Positions 50,330 to 59,460 of a stretch of DNA of 64,000 bases are shown here, one piece after another (position 1 is the first letter of the stretch; each line of letters starts with the position of its first letter). The notes below the pieces were generated by a model, which saw only the letters and a program-made list of their open reading frames with translations, was not told where the DNA came from and did no database searches. Source of the stretch: Amycolatopsis deserti (GTDB lineage: Bacteria; Actinomycetota; Actinomycetes; Mycobacteriales; Pseudonocardiaceae); NCBI RefSeq assembly GCF_014653945.1, contig NZ_BNAU01000010.1, forward strand, positions 186,001 to 250,000, read 5' to 3'. The position numbers and the translations under genes are program-made.

Positions 50330-51190
50330 TCAGTGGAAGGCGTGCTCGGGCGCCGGGAATTCGCCGCGCCGGACGTCCTCGGCGAACGCGGTCGCCGCGT
50401 TGGACAGGGCTCCCGCCAGGTCGGCGTAGCGCTTGACGAAGCGTGGCGCCTTGCCGCGGCGCAGGCCGGCCATGTCCTGCCACACCAGCACCTGCGCGTC
50501 GCAGTCCGGGCCGGCGCCGATGCCGACCGTCGGGATCTTCAGCTCGTGCGTGACCTGCTTCGCCACCTCGGCGGGCACCATCTCCATGACCACGGCGAAC
50601 GCGCCGGCCTCCTGGAGCGCGAGGGCGTCGGCGATCAGTTCGGCGCCGGCCTCGCCGCGGCCCTGGACCCGGTAGCCGCCGAGGTTGTGCTCGCTCTGCG
50701 GAGTGAACCCGATGTGACCCATGACGGGCACGCCGGCTCCGGTGAGTGCCTCGACGTGCGGCGCGAAGCGGCGGCCGCCCTCGAGCTTGACGGCGTGCGC
50801 GCGCCCTTCCTTCATGAACCGGACGGCGGTGGCCAGCGCCTGCTCGGGCGAGAGCTGGTAGGAGCCGAACGGCAGGTCCGCGACGACGAGCGCGCGTTTG
50901 GTGGCGCGCGTGACGGCGCGGACGAGCGGCAGGAGCTCGTCGACGGTCACCGGGAGTGAGGTCTCGTAGCCGAAGACGTTGTTGGCGGCCGAGTCGCCGA
51001 CGAGGAGCACCGGGATGCCCGCCTCGTCGAACAGTTCCGCCGTGTACATGTCGTAGGTGGTCAACATGGGCCACGGCTCGCCGCGGCGCTTGAGTTCCTG
51101 CAGGTGGGGGATGCGGACCTTCTTGGCGGGGGCGCCGGAAGCCGCGCCGGTGCCGTACGGGGCCGCGGTTTCGCCGCTGTTGGTGGACAT
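50330..51190 (-). CDS. panB: Ketopantoate hydroxymethyltransferase
   Basis: 286 aa from ATG at 51188-51190. PanB motifs: PWPMLTTYDMYTAELFDEAG, VLLVGDSAANNVFGYE, LPFGSYQLSPEQAL, VKLEGG with the conserved metal/substrate residues, VMGHIGFTPQSEHNLGGYRV and a late GIGAGPDCDAQVLVWQD. It makes ketopantoate from ketoisovalerate and methylene-tetrahydrofolate for pantothenate and CoA. The first 25 residues (Ser/Gly/Ala-rich) are an extension typical of actinobacterial PanB. In M. tuberculosis panB is Rv2225, adjacent to the TAP-like hydrolases that here lie further right. Confidence 0.96.
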   Translation of the reverse strand: MSTNSGETAAPYGTGAASGAPAKKVRIPHLQELKRRGEPWPMLTTYDMYTAELFDEAGIPVLLVGDSAANNVFGYETSLPVTVDELLPLVRAVTRATKRALVVADLPFGSYQLSPEQALATAVRFMKEGRAHAVKLEGGRRFAPHVEALTGAGVPVMGHIGFTPQSEHNLGGYRVQGRGEAGAELIADALALQEAGAFAVVMEMVPAEVAKQVTHELKIPTVGIGAGPDCDAQVLVWQDMAGLRRGKAPRFVKRYADLAGALSNAATAFAEDVRRGEFPAPEHAFH

Positions 51191-51315
51191 CTTCGTCGAC
51201 CGTCCTTCCCTCGAGGCCCTCGTCGGGTCCCCGGGTCGTGGATCTGGGAAACCCAGCGTGACACCGGGGAACAACGGACCCCAAGAGCCTGCGATGAGCT
51301 TCACACGACGGAGAT

Positions 51316-52278
51316 TCAGGCCCGCAGCAGGCGGCGCAGGGCCGTGGGTGGGTGGCCGACGTGTTGTTTGACGGTGCGGGTGAGGTGGGCCTGGTCGGCG
51401 AACCCGAGGTCGGCCGCGAGGCCCGCGAGGTCCGTTTCGCCGGCCTCGAGGCGCTCCATCACCAGGCCGACGCGAACCCGGTTGCGGTACCGCGTGAGGG
51501 GCACGCCCATCTCGCGAGTGAAGGCCCGGCTGAGCCGGAACGGCGAGATGTGGAGCAGCTCGGCGAGGGAGAGGAGGGTGCCGGCGGCCGGATGCTGTTC
51601 GGCGATGGCGACCCGCGCCCGCGCGACGACGTCCCGGTCGGTGGGCCTGTCGCCGCGGCGGCGCTGGCCTGGGCCGATGACGACCCGCGCGCGGCCGGCG
51701 ATGTCGCGGTCCGTGGTCGTGCCGCCCGGGCCGAGGGCGGCCTGCGTGAGGACGGCGATGTCGCGGTCGGTGGTCGTGCCGGCCGGGCCGAGGGCGGCCT
51801 GCGTGAGGGCGGCGATGTTGCGGCCGGTGGTCGTGCCGGCCTGGCCGATGGCGGCCTGCGTGAGGGCGAGCAGGTTTTCCACCAGGGCGTAGTGGACGTC
51901 GGCTTGGCGGGTGGCCGCGATGAACCGCCGGTGGGCGAGCTCGAGTGCGGCATCGACGTAGACGGCTGAGGCCGCCGGTCGGCGTTCGCCGAAGAGGGAG
52001 GCCCACAGCGAGGGCGTGAACCGCACTGCTGTGCAGACGTCGCCACCCCCGGGATGGGCGAAGGCTTCCTCGTCGCCGGGCAGGGAGAAATACCCGACGG
52101 CCGGGTCCGCCTCGACGACCCCGTCCCGCGTCCGCCGCCGGAACCACCCCCGCCGGACGAGCACCAGTTCCGGCGAGGTGCGCTCCTCGGGCCCCGACCA
52201 CCCGCGGTGCCGGCCATCGCACTCGACCACACGCACAGCGAACCCCGGCTGCGAAGCGATCGAAAGAACGGCCACCAT
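51316..52278 (-). CDS. AraC-family regulator with internal 19-residue tandem repeats
   Basis: 320 aa. N-terminal cupin-like sensing domain (about 1-130), C-terminal double helix-turn-helix (about 218-320) with SLAELLHISPFRLSRAFTRE and DLAGLAADLGFADQAHLTRT. Between them residues 138-194 are three copies of a 19-residue unit (consensus ALTQAALGPAGTTTDRDIA) and a diverged fourth to residue 217, where related regulators have a short linker. Position next to panB is probably incidental; targets unknown. The upstream 327 bp carry no gene. Confidence 0.9.
   Translation of the reverse strand: MVAVLSIASQPGFAVRVVECDGRHRGWSGPEERTSPELVLVRRGWFRRRTRDGVVEADPAVGYFSLPGDEEAFAHPGGGDVCTAVRFTPSLWASLFGERRPAASAVYVDAALELAHRRFIAATRQADVHYALVENLLALTQAAIGQAGTTTGRNIAALTQAALGPAGTTTDRDIAVLTQAALGPGGTTTDRDIAGRARVVIGPGQRRRGDRPTDRDVVARARVAIAEQHPAAGTLLSLAELLHISPFRLSRAFTREMGVPLTRYRNRVRVGLVMERLEAGETDLAGLAADLGFADQAHLTRTVKQHVGHPPTALRRLLRA
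51701..51871 (-). repeat. 57-bp in-frame tandem repeat, three copies
   Basis: Copies begin at 51701, 51758 and 51815, each 57 bp and differing at only a few positions (for example GATGTCGCGGTC versus GATGTTGCGGCC). Multiple of three, so copy-number change keeps the AraC reading frame. High identity suggests recent expansion. Confidence 0.9.
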
Positions 52279-52605
52279 GCGCCGAAGCTACCTCCCGGGT
52301 ACGACAGTTTTCGGGGCCCGCTCCAGAGGCTGCTCGTCGGGCGGGCGCCGTCGGCGGGAGGCTGCAGAGCGGACTGTCGTAGTCGGAGCAGTCCGCGGGC
52401 GTCCATCCGGCGCGCGCTGATCCTGGGCCGGCCGCCGACTAGGGAATGTCCGGGGCTGGTTCGCTGCGGGCGTTGCCTGGGCCGGCTGATGCGGGGGACA
52501 GCGCGGGACTGGCTGGAGCGGCGGGATCACCTGGCGTCGGGTGGCGGGCTGTCGAACAGGCCCGCGTTCCTTGACGGCTGACGGCGGTTGTCTCCCGCGT
52601 GGAGC
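52279..52605. other. Non-coding gap between AraC and isomerase genes
   Basis: 327 bp with no supported gene. The only visible element is an 8-bp inverted repeat GCGGACTG / CAGTCCGC (52369-52376, 52389-52396, 12-nt loop), possibly a weak terminator for the upstream isomerase or an AraC-proximal regulatory site. Confidence 0.45.
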
Positions 52606-53316
52606 TCACCTGTTCGCGAGCAGGTGCTGCCCCGGCCCGAGTGCCTGCGCACCCACCGCACGGAGCAGCGCCCACATCGTCGCCTGGTTGGCGGTCACCA
52701 CGGGCTTGCCCAGCTCCTTTTCCAGCGGAGCGATGACCTCGTAGGTGGGCAGGCCGGTGCAGCTGACGAACACCGCGTCGGCCGTGGGGGTGTCTCCCTC
52801 GCGGATCAGGTCGGTCACCTCGTCGGGCTGGACGTCGGGGACCTCGTCCACCGTCAGGGCGAAACCGGTGATCCTGGTGATCTCGAAGCCGTGCGTGGTC
52901 AGGTACGCGTGCAGACGCCGACCGACCGCGGGCGCGTACGGGTGCACGACCGCCAGACGTCGTGCGCCGACGCTCCGCAGAGCATCGACCACCGCGCCGG
53001 ACGTGGTCAGCGCCCGCGGCGCGCCGCACGATTCCATGGCGTTCCGCAGGGCGCGTTCGCCCGCCTCGCCGCCCACGAAGCTGCAGGCCGTGCAGGCGTA
53101 GGCGATCGCCGCCACGCCTGTGCCGCACAGGGCCCGCACCGGGGCGGTGAGGTACGCGGGGTCGGCCAGGGCGGACACCATCGTCAGGTTGTCGTCGGCC
53201 GGGGACTCGGCGGTCCGGCGCACTGCCAGCTCGACCCCTTCGGGCAGCCAGCGGCGGATCTCGTCGTCCCGGGTGAAGTCGAACGACGCGACCACGCCGA
53301 CCCGCACGGTGCCCAT
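52606..53316 (-). CDS. Maleate isomerase / arylmalonate decarboxylase-family protein
   Basis: 236 aa. Asp/Glu racemase-superfamily fold with two catalytic cysteines expected in this branch: one in YACTACSFVGG and one in VFVSCTGLPTYEVI. The N-terminus VRVGVVASFDFTRDDEIRRW and central RLAVVHPYAPAVGRRLHAYL are family typical. Members isomerise maleate to fumarate or decarboxylate arylmalonates; substrate is not predictable here. Divergent from an SRPBCC gene with 71 bp between starts. Confidence 0.87.
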   Translation of the reverse strand: MGTVRVGVVASFDFTRDDEIRRWLPEGVELAVRRTAESPADDNLTMVSALADPAYLTAPVRALCGTGVAAIAYACTACSFVGGEAGERALRNAMESCGAPRALTTSGAVVDALRSVGARRLAVVHPYAPAVGRRLHAYLTTHGFEITRITGFALTVDEVPDVQPDEVTDLIREGDTPTADAVFVSCTGLPTYEVIAPLEKELGKPVVTANQATMWALLRAVGAQALGPGQHLLANR

Positions 53317-53387
53317 GGCGCCGGATACCCGCGCGGCAGCGCAAGAATCTTCAAGACCCCGGCCACGCGGCGCGGCAGGCTGACCGC

Positions 53388-53795
53388 ATGGCTTCGATAC
53401 GTACGGAAACCCTGATCGACACTCCTCTCGACACGGCCTGGGCGGCCCTACGGGATTGGGGTGCGCTGCACGAACGCCTCGCCCCCGGCTTCGTCACGGG
53501 CACGCGCCTCGACGGCACCGACCGGATCGTCACCTTCTTCGACGGCACGGTCGTGCGCGAGGTGCTCGTCGACCTCGACGACGACGCGCACCGGCTCGTC
53601 TGGTCCGTCGTCGGCGGGCCCTACACCCACCACAACGGCGCCGCGCAGGTGTTCGCCGACGGCCCGGGTCGCACCCGGTTCGTTTGGGTCGCGGACCTCC
53701 TCCCCGGCACGCTGGCCGAGCGCACCGGTGCTTTGATGGAACAGGGCACCGCAGTCATCAAGCAGACGCTGGAGGCACAGGCCCTGCCGGCCTGA
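53388..53795 (+). CDS. SRPBCC (polyketide cyclase/dehydrase-like) protein
   Basis: 135 aa. START-like hot-dog-helix pattern: a first strand ETLIDTPLDTAWAALRDWGA, strand-rich middle with RIVTFFDGTVVREVLVDLDD, and a long C-terminal helix LMEQGTAVIKQTLEAQ. Such small proteins bind lipids or polyketide intermediates; no catalytic residues can be named and no polyketide genes are near. It is 9 bp upstream of ogt and probably co-transcribed. Confidence 0.87.
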   Translation: MASIRTETLIDTPLDTAWAALRDWGALHERLAPGFVTGTRLDGTDRIVTFFDGTVVREVLVDLDDDAHRLVWSVVGGPYTHHNGAAQVFADGPGRTRFVWVADLLPGTLAERTGALMEQGTAVIKQTLEAQALPA

Positions 53796-53804
53796 GGGGA
53801 CACC

Positions 53805-54338
53805 ATGACAGCACTCGGTTACGCGCTCTTCGACACCGCGATCGGCCACTGCGGCATCGCCTGGGGCGAGCACGGTGTGACCGGCGTCCGCCTGCCCGAC
53901 GGCGCCCCCGCCACCACGCGCGCCCACCTGCGGGCCGACTTCCCCGACGCCACCGAATCGACACCGCCGGAGGAGATCCAGGCCGCGATCGACGACATCA
54001 CCGCTCTCCTGCGCGGCGAACGCCGTGACCTGCTGAGCATCGTCCTCGACTACCAGGGCGTGCCGGAGTTCAACCGCCGCGTGTACGAGATCGCGCGGAC
54101 CATCCTGCCCGGACGAACCCTCACCTACGGCGACATCGCCCACCGGCTCGGCATGCCGGGGTCGGCGCAGGCCGTCGGGCAGGCCCTGGGACACAACCCG
54201 TTCCCGATCGTGGTGCCGTGCCACCGGGTGCTGGCCGCGGGGCGGCGGATGGGCGGCTTTTCGGCGCGTGGTGGTGTGGAGACCAAGCGGCGGATGCTCA
54301 TCATCGAAGGCGCCGACGTCCAGCCGACGCTGTTCTGA
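53805..54338 (+). CDS. ogt: Methylated-DNA-protein-cysteine methyltransferase
   Basis: 177 aa. Active-site PCHR is at residues 138-141 (nucleophile C139) within NPFPIVVPCHRVLAAGRRMG, preceded by the helix-turn-helix TYGDIAHRLGMPGSAQAVGQ with the arginine-finger region diverged (Q replaces the usual Arg-Ala pattern partly). It transfers O6-methyl groups from guanine to itself. Length is typical of Ogt without an Ada regulatory domain. Downstream 260 bp (54339-54598) hold no recognisable feature. Confidence 0.95.
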   Translation: MTALGYALFDTAIGHCGIAWGEHGVTGVRLPDGAPATTRAHLRADFPDATESTPPEEIQAAIDDITALLRGERRDLLSIVLDYQGVPEFNRRVYEIARTILPGRTLTYGDIAHRLGMPGSAQAVGQALGHNPFPIVVPCHRVLAAGRRMGGFSARGGVETKRRMLIIEGADVQPTLF

Positions 54339-54598
54339 CGGCGGGGAGCGCGCCCGAAGGTGGGTGCAGTCGCTGGTGCCCGGGGAAGCCTCCTCTGAAG
54401 TTGGCGCGCGGGCGGATGTGGGGGTGGGGTGGCGAACGGGCTTACCGCGCGGGGGAGACACCCATCCGCCGGGGCGCGGCGCCGCGAAGTGGCGCGCCGC
54501 AGTAGGTGCCGGTTGTGGTCAGGGCGGCTGCTCTGCGCAAGGGAGCGGCCGGCCTGAGAAGGACATCGCCTCACGGCAGCGACCGGGCACTGGCGCCG

Positions 54599-55267
54599 TC
54601 AACCGCTCGGTTGCCACGGGGCTAGCCAGGGTCTGGAAGGCCACCCCTCGGCCGCGGCCATCAGTGGCACGGCCGTCGCGCCGTCGATGTGCTCTCGGAG
54701 GATGTCCGCGTGCCCCGCGTGCCGCGCCGTCTCCTGGATCAGGTGCAGCAGCACCCACCGCACCGACCACGCGCCGCCGTCGTCCGGGGACCACGGCATC
54801 CCCTGCGGCGCCGGCACCTGCTGCCCGAGGTCCTCGATCCCGCCGATGATCTCCTCGGTCTCCCGCGCCGCCGAGTCGTACGCGGCGAGCACTCCGGACA
54901 GCGTTTCCCGCTCGCCGAGCCGGAAATCCGCCAAGTGCTGCGCTGAACCCGGCCCCTCCGGTGGCAGCGAAAGCTCTTCTCGTGGTGACACCGCAGCCGC
55001 GAAGTCCGCCAAGCGCCCGGCCGAACCACAAGTTTCCGGTGGCAGCAACGGTTTTTCCCGCCGCAACACCGCCGCCATCCATCTCCGCTCGGTGCTCGTC
55101 ACGTGCTTGATCAACCCGCCGACGCTCAGCGCGCTCCGCGTGGGCGTCAGCCGCGCCTGCTCATCGCTCAGACCACGCGCCGCCAGCCGCAGGACATACC
55201 GCTGCTGCGCGAGAAAGGCGAGCAGGCCGTCGCGCTCGTCGGCCACCGGTCGGACATTCCCAGCCAT
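54599..55267 (-). CDS. DinB-like (DUF664) protein with internal duplication
   Basis: 222 aa from ATG at 55265-55267. Four-helix DinB/YfiT fold: the LRLAARGLSDEQARLTPTRS first helix, VGGLIKHVTSTERRWM with the first metal histidine, and HLIQETARHAGHADILREHI carrying the other His residues (HxxxxxARHxGHxDxxRE). Related actinobacterial proteins may act as thiol-dependent transferases (mycothiol or bacillithiol). Between helices 2 and 3 residues 70-89 and 96-115 are near-copies of each other, an insertion not usual in the family. Confidence 0.88.
   Translation of the reverse strand: MAGNVRPVADERDGLLAFLAQQRYVLRLAARGLSDEQARLTPTRSALSVGGLIKHVTSTERRWMAAVLRREKPLLPPETCGSAGRLADFAAAVSPREELSLPPEGPGSAQHLADFRLGERETLSGVLAAYDSAARETEEIIGGIEDLGQQVPAPQGMPWSPDDGGAWSVRWVLLHLIQETARHAGHADILREHIDGATAVPLMAAAEGWPSRPWLAPWQPSG
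54923..55078 (-). repeat. 78-bp in-frame direct duplication within the DinB-like gene
   Basis: Two diverged copies, starting at 54923 (GAAATCCGCCAAG) and 55001 (GAAGTCCGCCAAG), share TCCGGTGGCAGC and flanking bases. Period 78 bp equals 26 codons. They encode paired segments REKPLLPPETCGSAGRLADF and REELSLPPEGPGSAQHLADF. Confidence 0.75.
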
Positions 55268-55421
55268 GACAACAGTTCCTTCCAGGAGGGGCATGGAGGG
55301 ATGATGGCACCCGGGTCCGACAGTTTCCGGCCTCAGAACTCCCCTTTGCGCCGGCAGCACTTGGTGGTCAGCCGTGAATCACCCGATCGGTCGAAACGCA
55401 TCCTCCGAATTGGACGGTCAC

Positions 55422-57740
55422 TCAGTTCTTCTTGCGCCGCAACAGGCTCCGCACCTGACGCAGCGTCTCCTCGAACCCGGCGTCGAACGGCGCGTCGTGC
55501 ACCAGGTACGTCCACGTCGAGCTGGCCCGCCGCACGCCGGAAGCCGCGAGGTCGATGCCGTCCTCGCCGATCTCCGCGTCCGCGAGCGTCTCGGCGGACC
55601 GCTCCTGGATCGCCGGCACGATCTTGCGGAACTCCGGGATCGCGATCCGGTGGAACTCGTCCAGTGGCGTCTCCCGCGCCAGCGCACGCAGGTGGATGCT
55701 CTCCCGCACGTCGGTGAGGAACGCGAGGTGGTCCGACCACAGCTGGTCCAGGTGGTACAGCATGATCTCGCGGCAGACCTGCTTCGCCTTCTCCTCGCCG
55801 GCCTTCTCGACCAGCTCGTCGTAGCGCTTCTGGTCCGCCAGCGCCTCCGCGGCCGCGTCGGTGCGCAGCAGCTTGTCGCGGTACTCCAGCAGCTCGCGCC
55901 GCTGGTGCTCGATCAACCGCGTGTAGCGCCAGGTGTTGCGGTGGATCTCCAGGTCCACGCCCTCGGCGACGCGCTGCGCGTGGTCGATGTGCCGCTTGGC
56001 CGCCGGGTCGGTGATCTCGCCCGAGTCGTCGGCGGTGATGCCGTCCGGCACGTCCGGCGCGTTCGAGGTGACCAGCTCGTCGTTCAGGCTCGCGAAGAAC
56101 ACCGCGCTGCCCGGGTCGCCCTGACGGCCGGAGCGGCCACGCAGCTGACCGTCCAGCCGGCTCGACGGGTACCGCGCGGTGCCGATGACGTGCAGACCGC
56201 CCAGCTCGGCGACGCGTTCGCGGTCCTTGCCGTCCGCGCCGCCCAGCCGGATGTCGGTGCCGCGCCCAGCCATCTGGGTGGACACGGTGATCGCGCCGTA
56301 CTTGCCCGCCTCGGCGATGATCGCGGCTTCCTCGGCGTCGTTGCGCGCGTTGAGCACCACGCACGGCAGGTCCGCCTTCGCGAGCTTCTCGGCGAGCTCC
56401 TCGGACTCGGCGACGTCCTGGGTGCCGACCAGGATCGGTCGCCCGGTCTCGTGCACCTCGCGGATCTCCTTCACGATCGCCCGCAGCTTGTGCGACGGCG
56501 AGGCGAAGATCCGGTCGTCGAGGTCCTCGCGGATGTTCGGCTTGTTCGGCGGGATGACCGCCACCTCGAGCTGGTAGAACTCGCGCAGCTGCTCGGCCAC
56601 CGCGACCGCGGTCCCGGTCATGCCCGCGACCTGCGGATACCGCGCGATGAGGGCCTGCACGGTGATCGAGTCCAGGATCTCGCCGCGGTCGGTGGGCGCG
56701 ACCTGCTCCTTCGCCTCGACCGCGGCCTGCAGGCCGTCCGGCCAGCGCTGCAGCTCGGCGACCCGGCCGCGGGAGGCGTTGATCAGCTCGACCTTGCCGT
56801 CGCGCACCAGGTAGTCGACGTCGCGGGTGAGCAGCGCGTGCGCGTGCAGGGCGACGTTGACCGCCGCCAGCCGCTCGGAGCCGGACTCGCTGTAGAGGTC
56901 GACGCCGCCGAGGGCCTTCTCCACGACCGACGCGCCGGCCGTGGTCAGCCACGCGTTGCGGCCGTCGGTGTCGGTTTCGTAGTGCAGGCCCAGCCGCAGC
57001 CGCCGGACCACGTTGGCGACCTCGGTGTCGGCGATCGCCTGGTCCACCGAACCGGCCATCACCAGCGGGACCCGGGCCTCGTCGACCAGCACCGAGTCGG
57101 CCTCGTCGACGATCGCGACCTCCGGGTCGGGCTGGACGACGTCCTCGGCGCGCGTGACGAGCCGGTCGCGCAGCATGTCGAACCCGATCTCGCTGACCGC
57201 GCCGTAGGTGACCTCGGCCTCGTAGGCCGCACGGCGCTCCTCGCGGGTGAGGCTGCCGTCGACCCACCCGACGGTGACGCCGAGCAGGTCGTACACCGGC
57301 TTCATCCACTCGCCGTCGCGGCGCGCCAGGTAGTCGTTGACGGAGATGACGTGCACCCGCTTGCCCTGCAGCGCGTACCCCGCCGCGGCCAGCGCGCCGG
57401 CCAGCGTCTTGCCCTCACCGGTCTGCATCTGCACCACATGCCCGGACAGCAGACCCATCGTGCCGAGCAGCTGCACGTCGAACGCGCGCTCGTCGAGGGC
57501 CCGCCGCGCCGCCTCACGGCCCAGCGCGCACAGCTCCACCAGCTGCGGGTCGCCGAGCTCGGCCTCCAGGCGGAGCTTGCCGGCGCGCTCGGTCAGTTCG
57601 GCGTCGCTCAGCGCCTCCAGCTCGGGCTCGAGCGCCTCGATGTCCGGCAGCAGTGCCTCGTACTTGGTCAGCTCGACGCTGCCCGGCCGCTCGATGAGCT
57701 TGCGAAGCCGCTTGCCCATTCGGCTGATCAGTGCTGGCAC
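55422..57740 (-). CDS. secA2: Accessory Sec translocase ATPase SecA2
   Basis: 772 aa from GTG at 57738-57740; ATG at 57717-57719 would give 765 aa. Full SecA motor: Walker A MQTGEGKT at 105-112, DEAD box VDEADSVLVDEA at 211-222, motif TVSTQMAGRGTDIRLGG, and RLDGQLRGRSGRQGDPGSA. It lacks the C-terminal zinc-binding linker of SecA1 and is shorter, which with the VELTKYEALLPDIEALEPEL start matches actinobacterial SecA2. It exports a subset of proteins together with SecYEG. Divergent from the hydrolase genes with 90 bp between starts. Confidence 0.94.
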   Translation of the reverse strand: MPALISRMGKRLRKLIERPGSVELTKYEALLPDIEALEPELEALSDAELTERAGKLRLEAELGDPQLVELCALGREAARRALDERAFDVQLLGTMGLLSGHVVQMQTGEGKTLAGALAAAGYALQGKRVHVISVNDYLARRDGEWMKPVYDLLGVTVGWVDGSLTREERRAAYEAEVTYGAVSEIGFDMLRDRLVTRAEDVVQPDPEVAIVDEADSVLVDEARVPLVMAGSVDQAIADTEVANVVRRLRLGLHYETDTDGRNAWLTTAGASVVEKALGGVDLYSESGSERLAAVNVALHAHALLTRDVDYLVRDGKVELINASRGRVAELQRWPDGLQAAVEAKEQVAPTDRGEILDSITVQALIARYPQVAGMTGTAVAVAEQLREFYQLEVAVIPPNKPNIREDLDDRIFASPSHKLRAIVKEIREVHETGRPILVGTQDVAESEELAEKLAKADLPCVVLNARNDAEEAAIIAEAGKYGAITVSTQMAGRGTDIRLGGADGKDRERVAELGGLHVIGTARYPSSRLDGQLRGRSGRQGDPGSAVFFASLNDELVTSNAPDVPDGITADDSGEITDPAAKRHIDHAQRVAEGVDLEIHRNTWRYTRLIEHQRRELLEYRDKLLRTDAAAEALADQKRYDELVEKAGEEKAKQVCREIMLYHLDQLWSDHLAFLTDVRESIHLRALARETPLDEFHRIAIPEFRKIVPAIQERSAETLADAEIGEDGIDLAASGVRRASSTWTYLVHDAPFDAGFEETLRQVRSLLRRKKN

Positions 57741-57830
57741 CCGTGGTCTCCTGTCCTTCTCGCGCGCAACCCACCAGCCAACGAGGTGGCGGTGCACCTG
57801 TGTTCCCACTCAGGATGGCACGATCACGAC

Positions 57831-59447
57831 GTGCGCCTCCTTCAGCGAGCCAGGTCCCGGTCCATCCGAGCCGCCGTCCTCGGCGCCTGCCTGCTGGTGC
57901 CGGTCGCGGCCTGCACCTCGCCGGAGCCGGCGCCTGCTCCGGCGCCGACGGCGACCACCGAGTCGGCGGGGCCGGCCGGCGTGGTGCCCGCGGGGCTGGA
58001 CAGGTTCTACGCACAGCCGTTGACCTGGGGCGACTGCGCACCTTACGCGACTTCCGCCGACATCAGGTCCGCCTTCGGCAGGAAGGATCTCCAGTGCGCC
58101 CGGCTGACCGTGCCGCTGGACTACAGCAAGCCGGGCGGCGACACGATCACCATCGGCGTGCTCCGGCACAAGGCGACGGGCAACCGCGTCGGCTCGCTCG
58201 TGCTCAACCCGGGCGGCCCCGGCGCCTCCGGCATGTACGCCGCCGCGGGGCTCTCGCAGCAGGTCGCGAACACCGACCTCGGCAAGCGCTTCGACCTCGT
58301 CGGTTTCGACCCGCGCGGGATCGGCGCCAGCGAACCCGACGTCACCTGCCTGACCGACGCCGAGCGCGACGAGCAGCGCGCCGAGGACCTGGAGGCCGAC
58401 GGTTCGCCGGCCGGGGTGGCCCGCCAGGACGCCGAGTCGAAGGAGTTCGCCGACAAGTGCGCCGAGCGCACCAAGTTCGGCACCGCGATGCTCGCGAACC
58501 TGGGCACCCGGGACGTCGTCAAGGACATGGACGTCCTGCGGTCGGCGCTGGGCGAGGAGAAGCTGACCTATCTGGGCTATTCCTACGGCACCCGGATCGG
58601 CTACACCTACGCCGAGACGTTCCCGCGGAACGTCCGCGCGATGGTGCTGGACGGCGCGCTGGACCCGAGCCAGGACGAGGTCGAGTCGCTGGTCGCGCAG
58701 GGGCAGGGCTTCGGCGTCGCGTTCAACGACTTCGCCAAGTGGTGCGCCGCCCGCCGCGACTGCGCACTCGGGACGAACCCGGCGGCCGCCACGCAGGCCT
58801 TCCAGAACCTGGTGCGACCGCTGATCGACAACCCGGTGCGCCTGCGCGACGGCCGGGTCCTCAGCTACGACGACGCCACGCTGGGCGCGATCCAGGCGCT
58901 GTACTCGCAGCAGCTGTGGACGCCGCTGAACTCCGGGCTCAACGAGCTGAAGAGCGGCCAGGGCACCACGTTGATGGCGCTGGCCGACCAGTACAACGAG
59001 CGCGACAGCAGCGGCCGCTACGCCACCACGCAGGACGCCTTCACCGCGATCCGCTGCGTCGACGACCCGCCGGTGACCGACCGCGCCGAGATCCTCGAGG
59101 CGGAGAACCGCTACGACCAGGTGGCCCCCTTCCTCGACGACGGCAGGCCGAACGGCGCGGCGCTGGACCCGTGCGCGTACTGGCCGGTGCCCAACACCTC
59201 GCAGCCGCACGAGCCGAACGTCGCCGGCGTACCTCCGGTCCTGGTGATCTCGACCACCAACGATCCGGCCACTCCCTACCAGGCGGGGGTGAACCTCGCG
59301 AAGGCGATGAAGGGCGCACTGCTGACGTTCGAGGGCACCCAGCACACCGTCTTCCTGCAGGGAGTCTCGTGCGTGGACGACATCGGCAGCGACTACCTGA
59401 TCAACGGGACGCTGCCGGCGGAGGGCACGCGCTGTACCTCTCAGTGA
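57831..59447 (+). CDS. TAP-like secreted serine hydrolase lipoprotein, copy 1
   Basis: 538 aa from GTG at 57831. Lipobox VAAC (C28) after a basic signal peptide. Alpha/beta-hydrolase with oxyanion LVLNPGGPGASGM, nucleophile S251 in GYSYGT, D478 in NDPATPYQAG and H505 in GTQHTVFL, followed by the TAP C-terminal domain. Homologues are the tripeptidyl/SlpD-type exopeptidases of Streptomyces and the tandem Rv2223c/Rv2224c (Hip1/CaeA) of M. tuberculosis. Acts on the outer face of the membrane, probably trimming exported proteins. Fourteen bp upstream of a close paralogue. Confidence 0.94.
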   Translation: MRLLQRARSRSIRAAVLGACLLVPVAACTSPEPAPAPAPTATTESAGPAGVVPAGLDRFYAQPLTWGDCAPYATSADIRSAFGRKDLQCARLTVPLDYSKPGGDTITIGVLRHKATGNRVGSLVLNPGGPGASGMYAAAGLSQQVANTDLGKRFDLVGFDPRGIGASEPDVTCLTDAERDEQRAEDLEADGSPAGVARQDAESKEFADKCAERTKFGTAMLANLGTRDVVKDMDVLRSALGEEKLTYLGYSYGTRIGYTYAETFPRNVRAMVLDGALDPSQDEVESLVAQGQGFGVAFNDFAKWCAARRDCALGTNPAAATQAFQNLVRPLIDNPVRLRDGRVLSYDDATLGAIQALYSQQLWTPLNSGLNELKSGQGTTLMALADQYNERDSSGRYATTQDAFTAIRCVDDPPVTDRAEILEAENRYDQVAPFLDDGRPNGAALDPCAYWPVPNTSQPHEPNVAGVPPVLVISTTNDPATPYQAGVNLAKAMKGALLTFEGTQHTVFLQGVSCVDDIGSDYLINGTLPAEGTRCTSQ

Positions 59448-59460
59448 CCGGACTGGCACG

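Noticed and set aside
55374..57830. Giant open frame extending upstream of TAP hydrolase 1
   Set aside because: It is antisense to secA2; hydrolase homology and the lipoprotein signal begin at GTG 57831.
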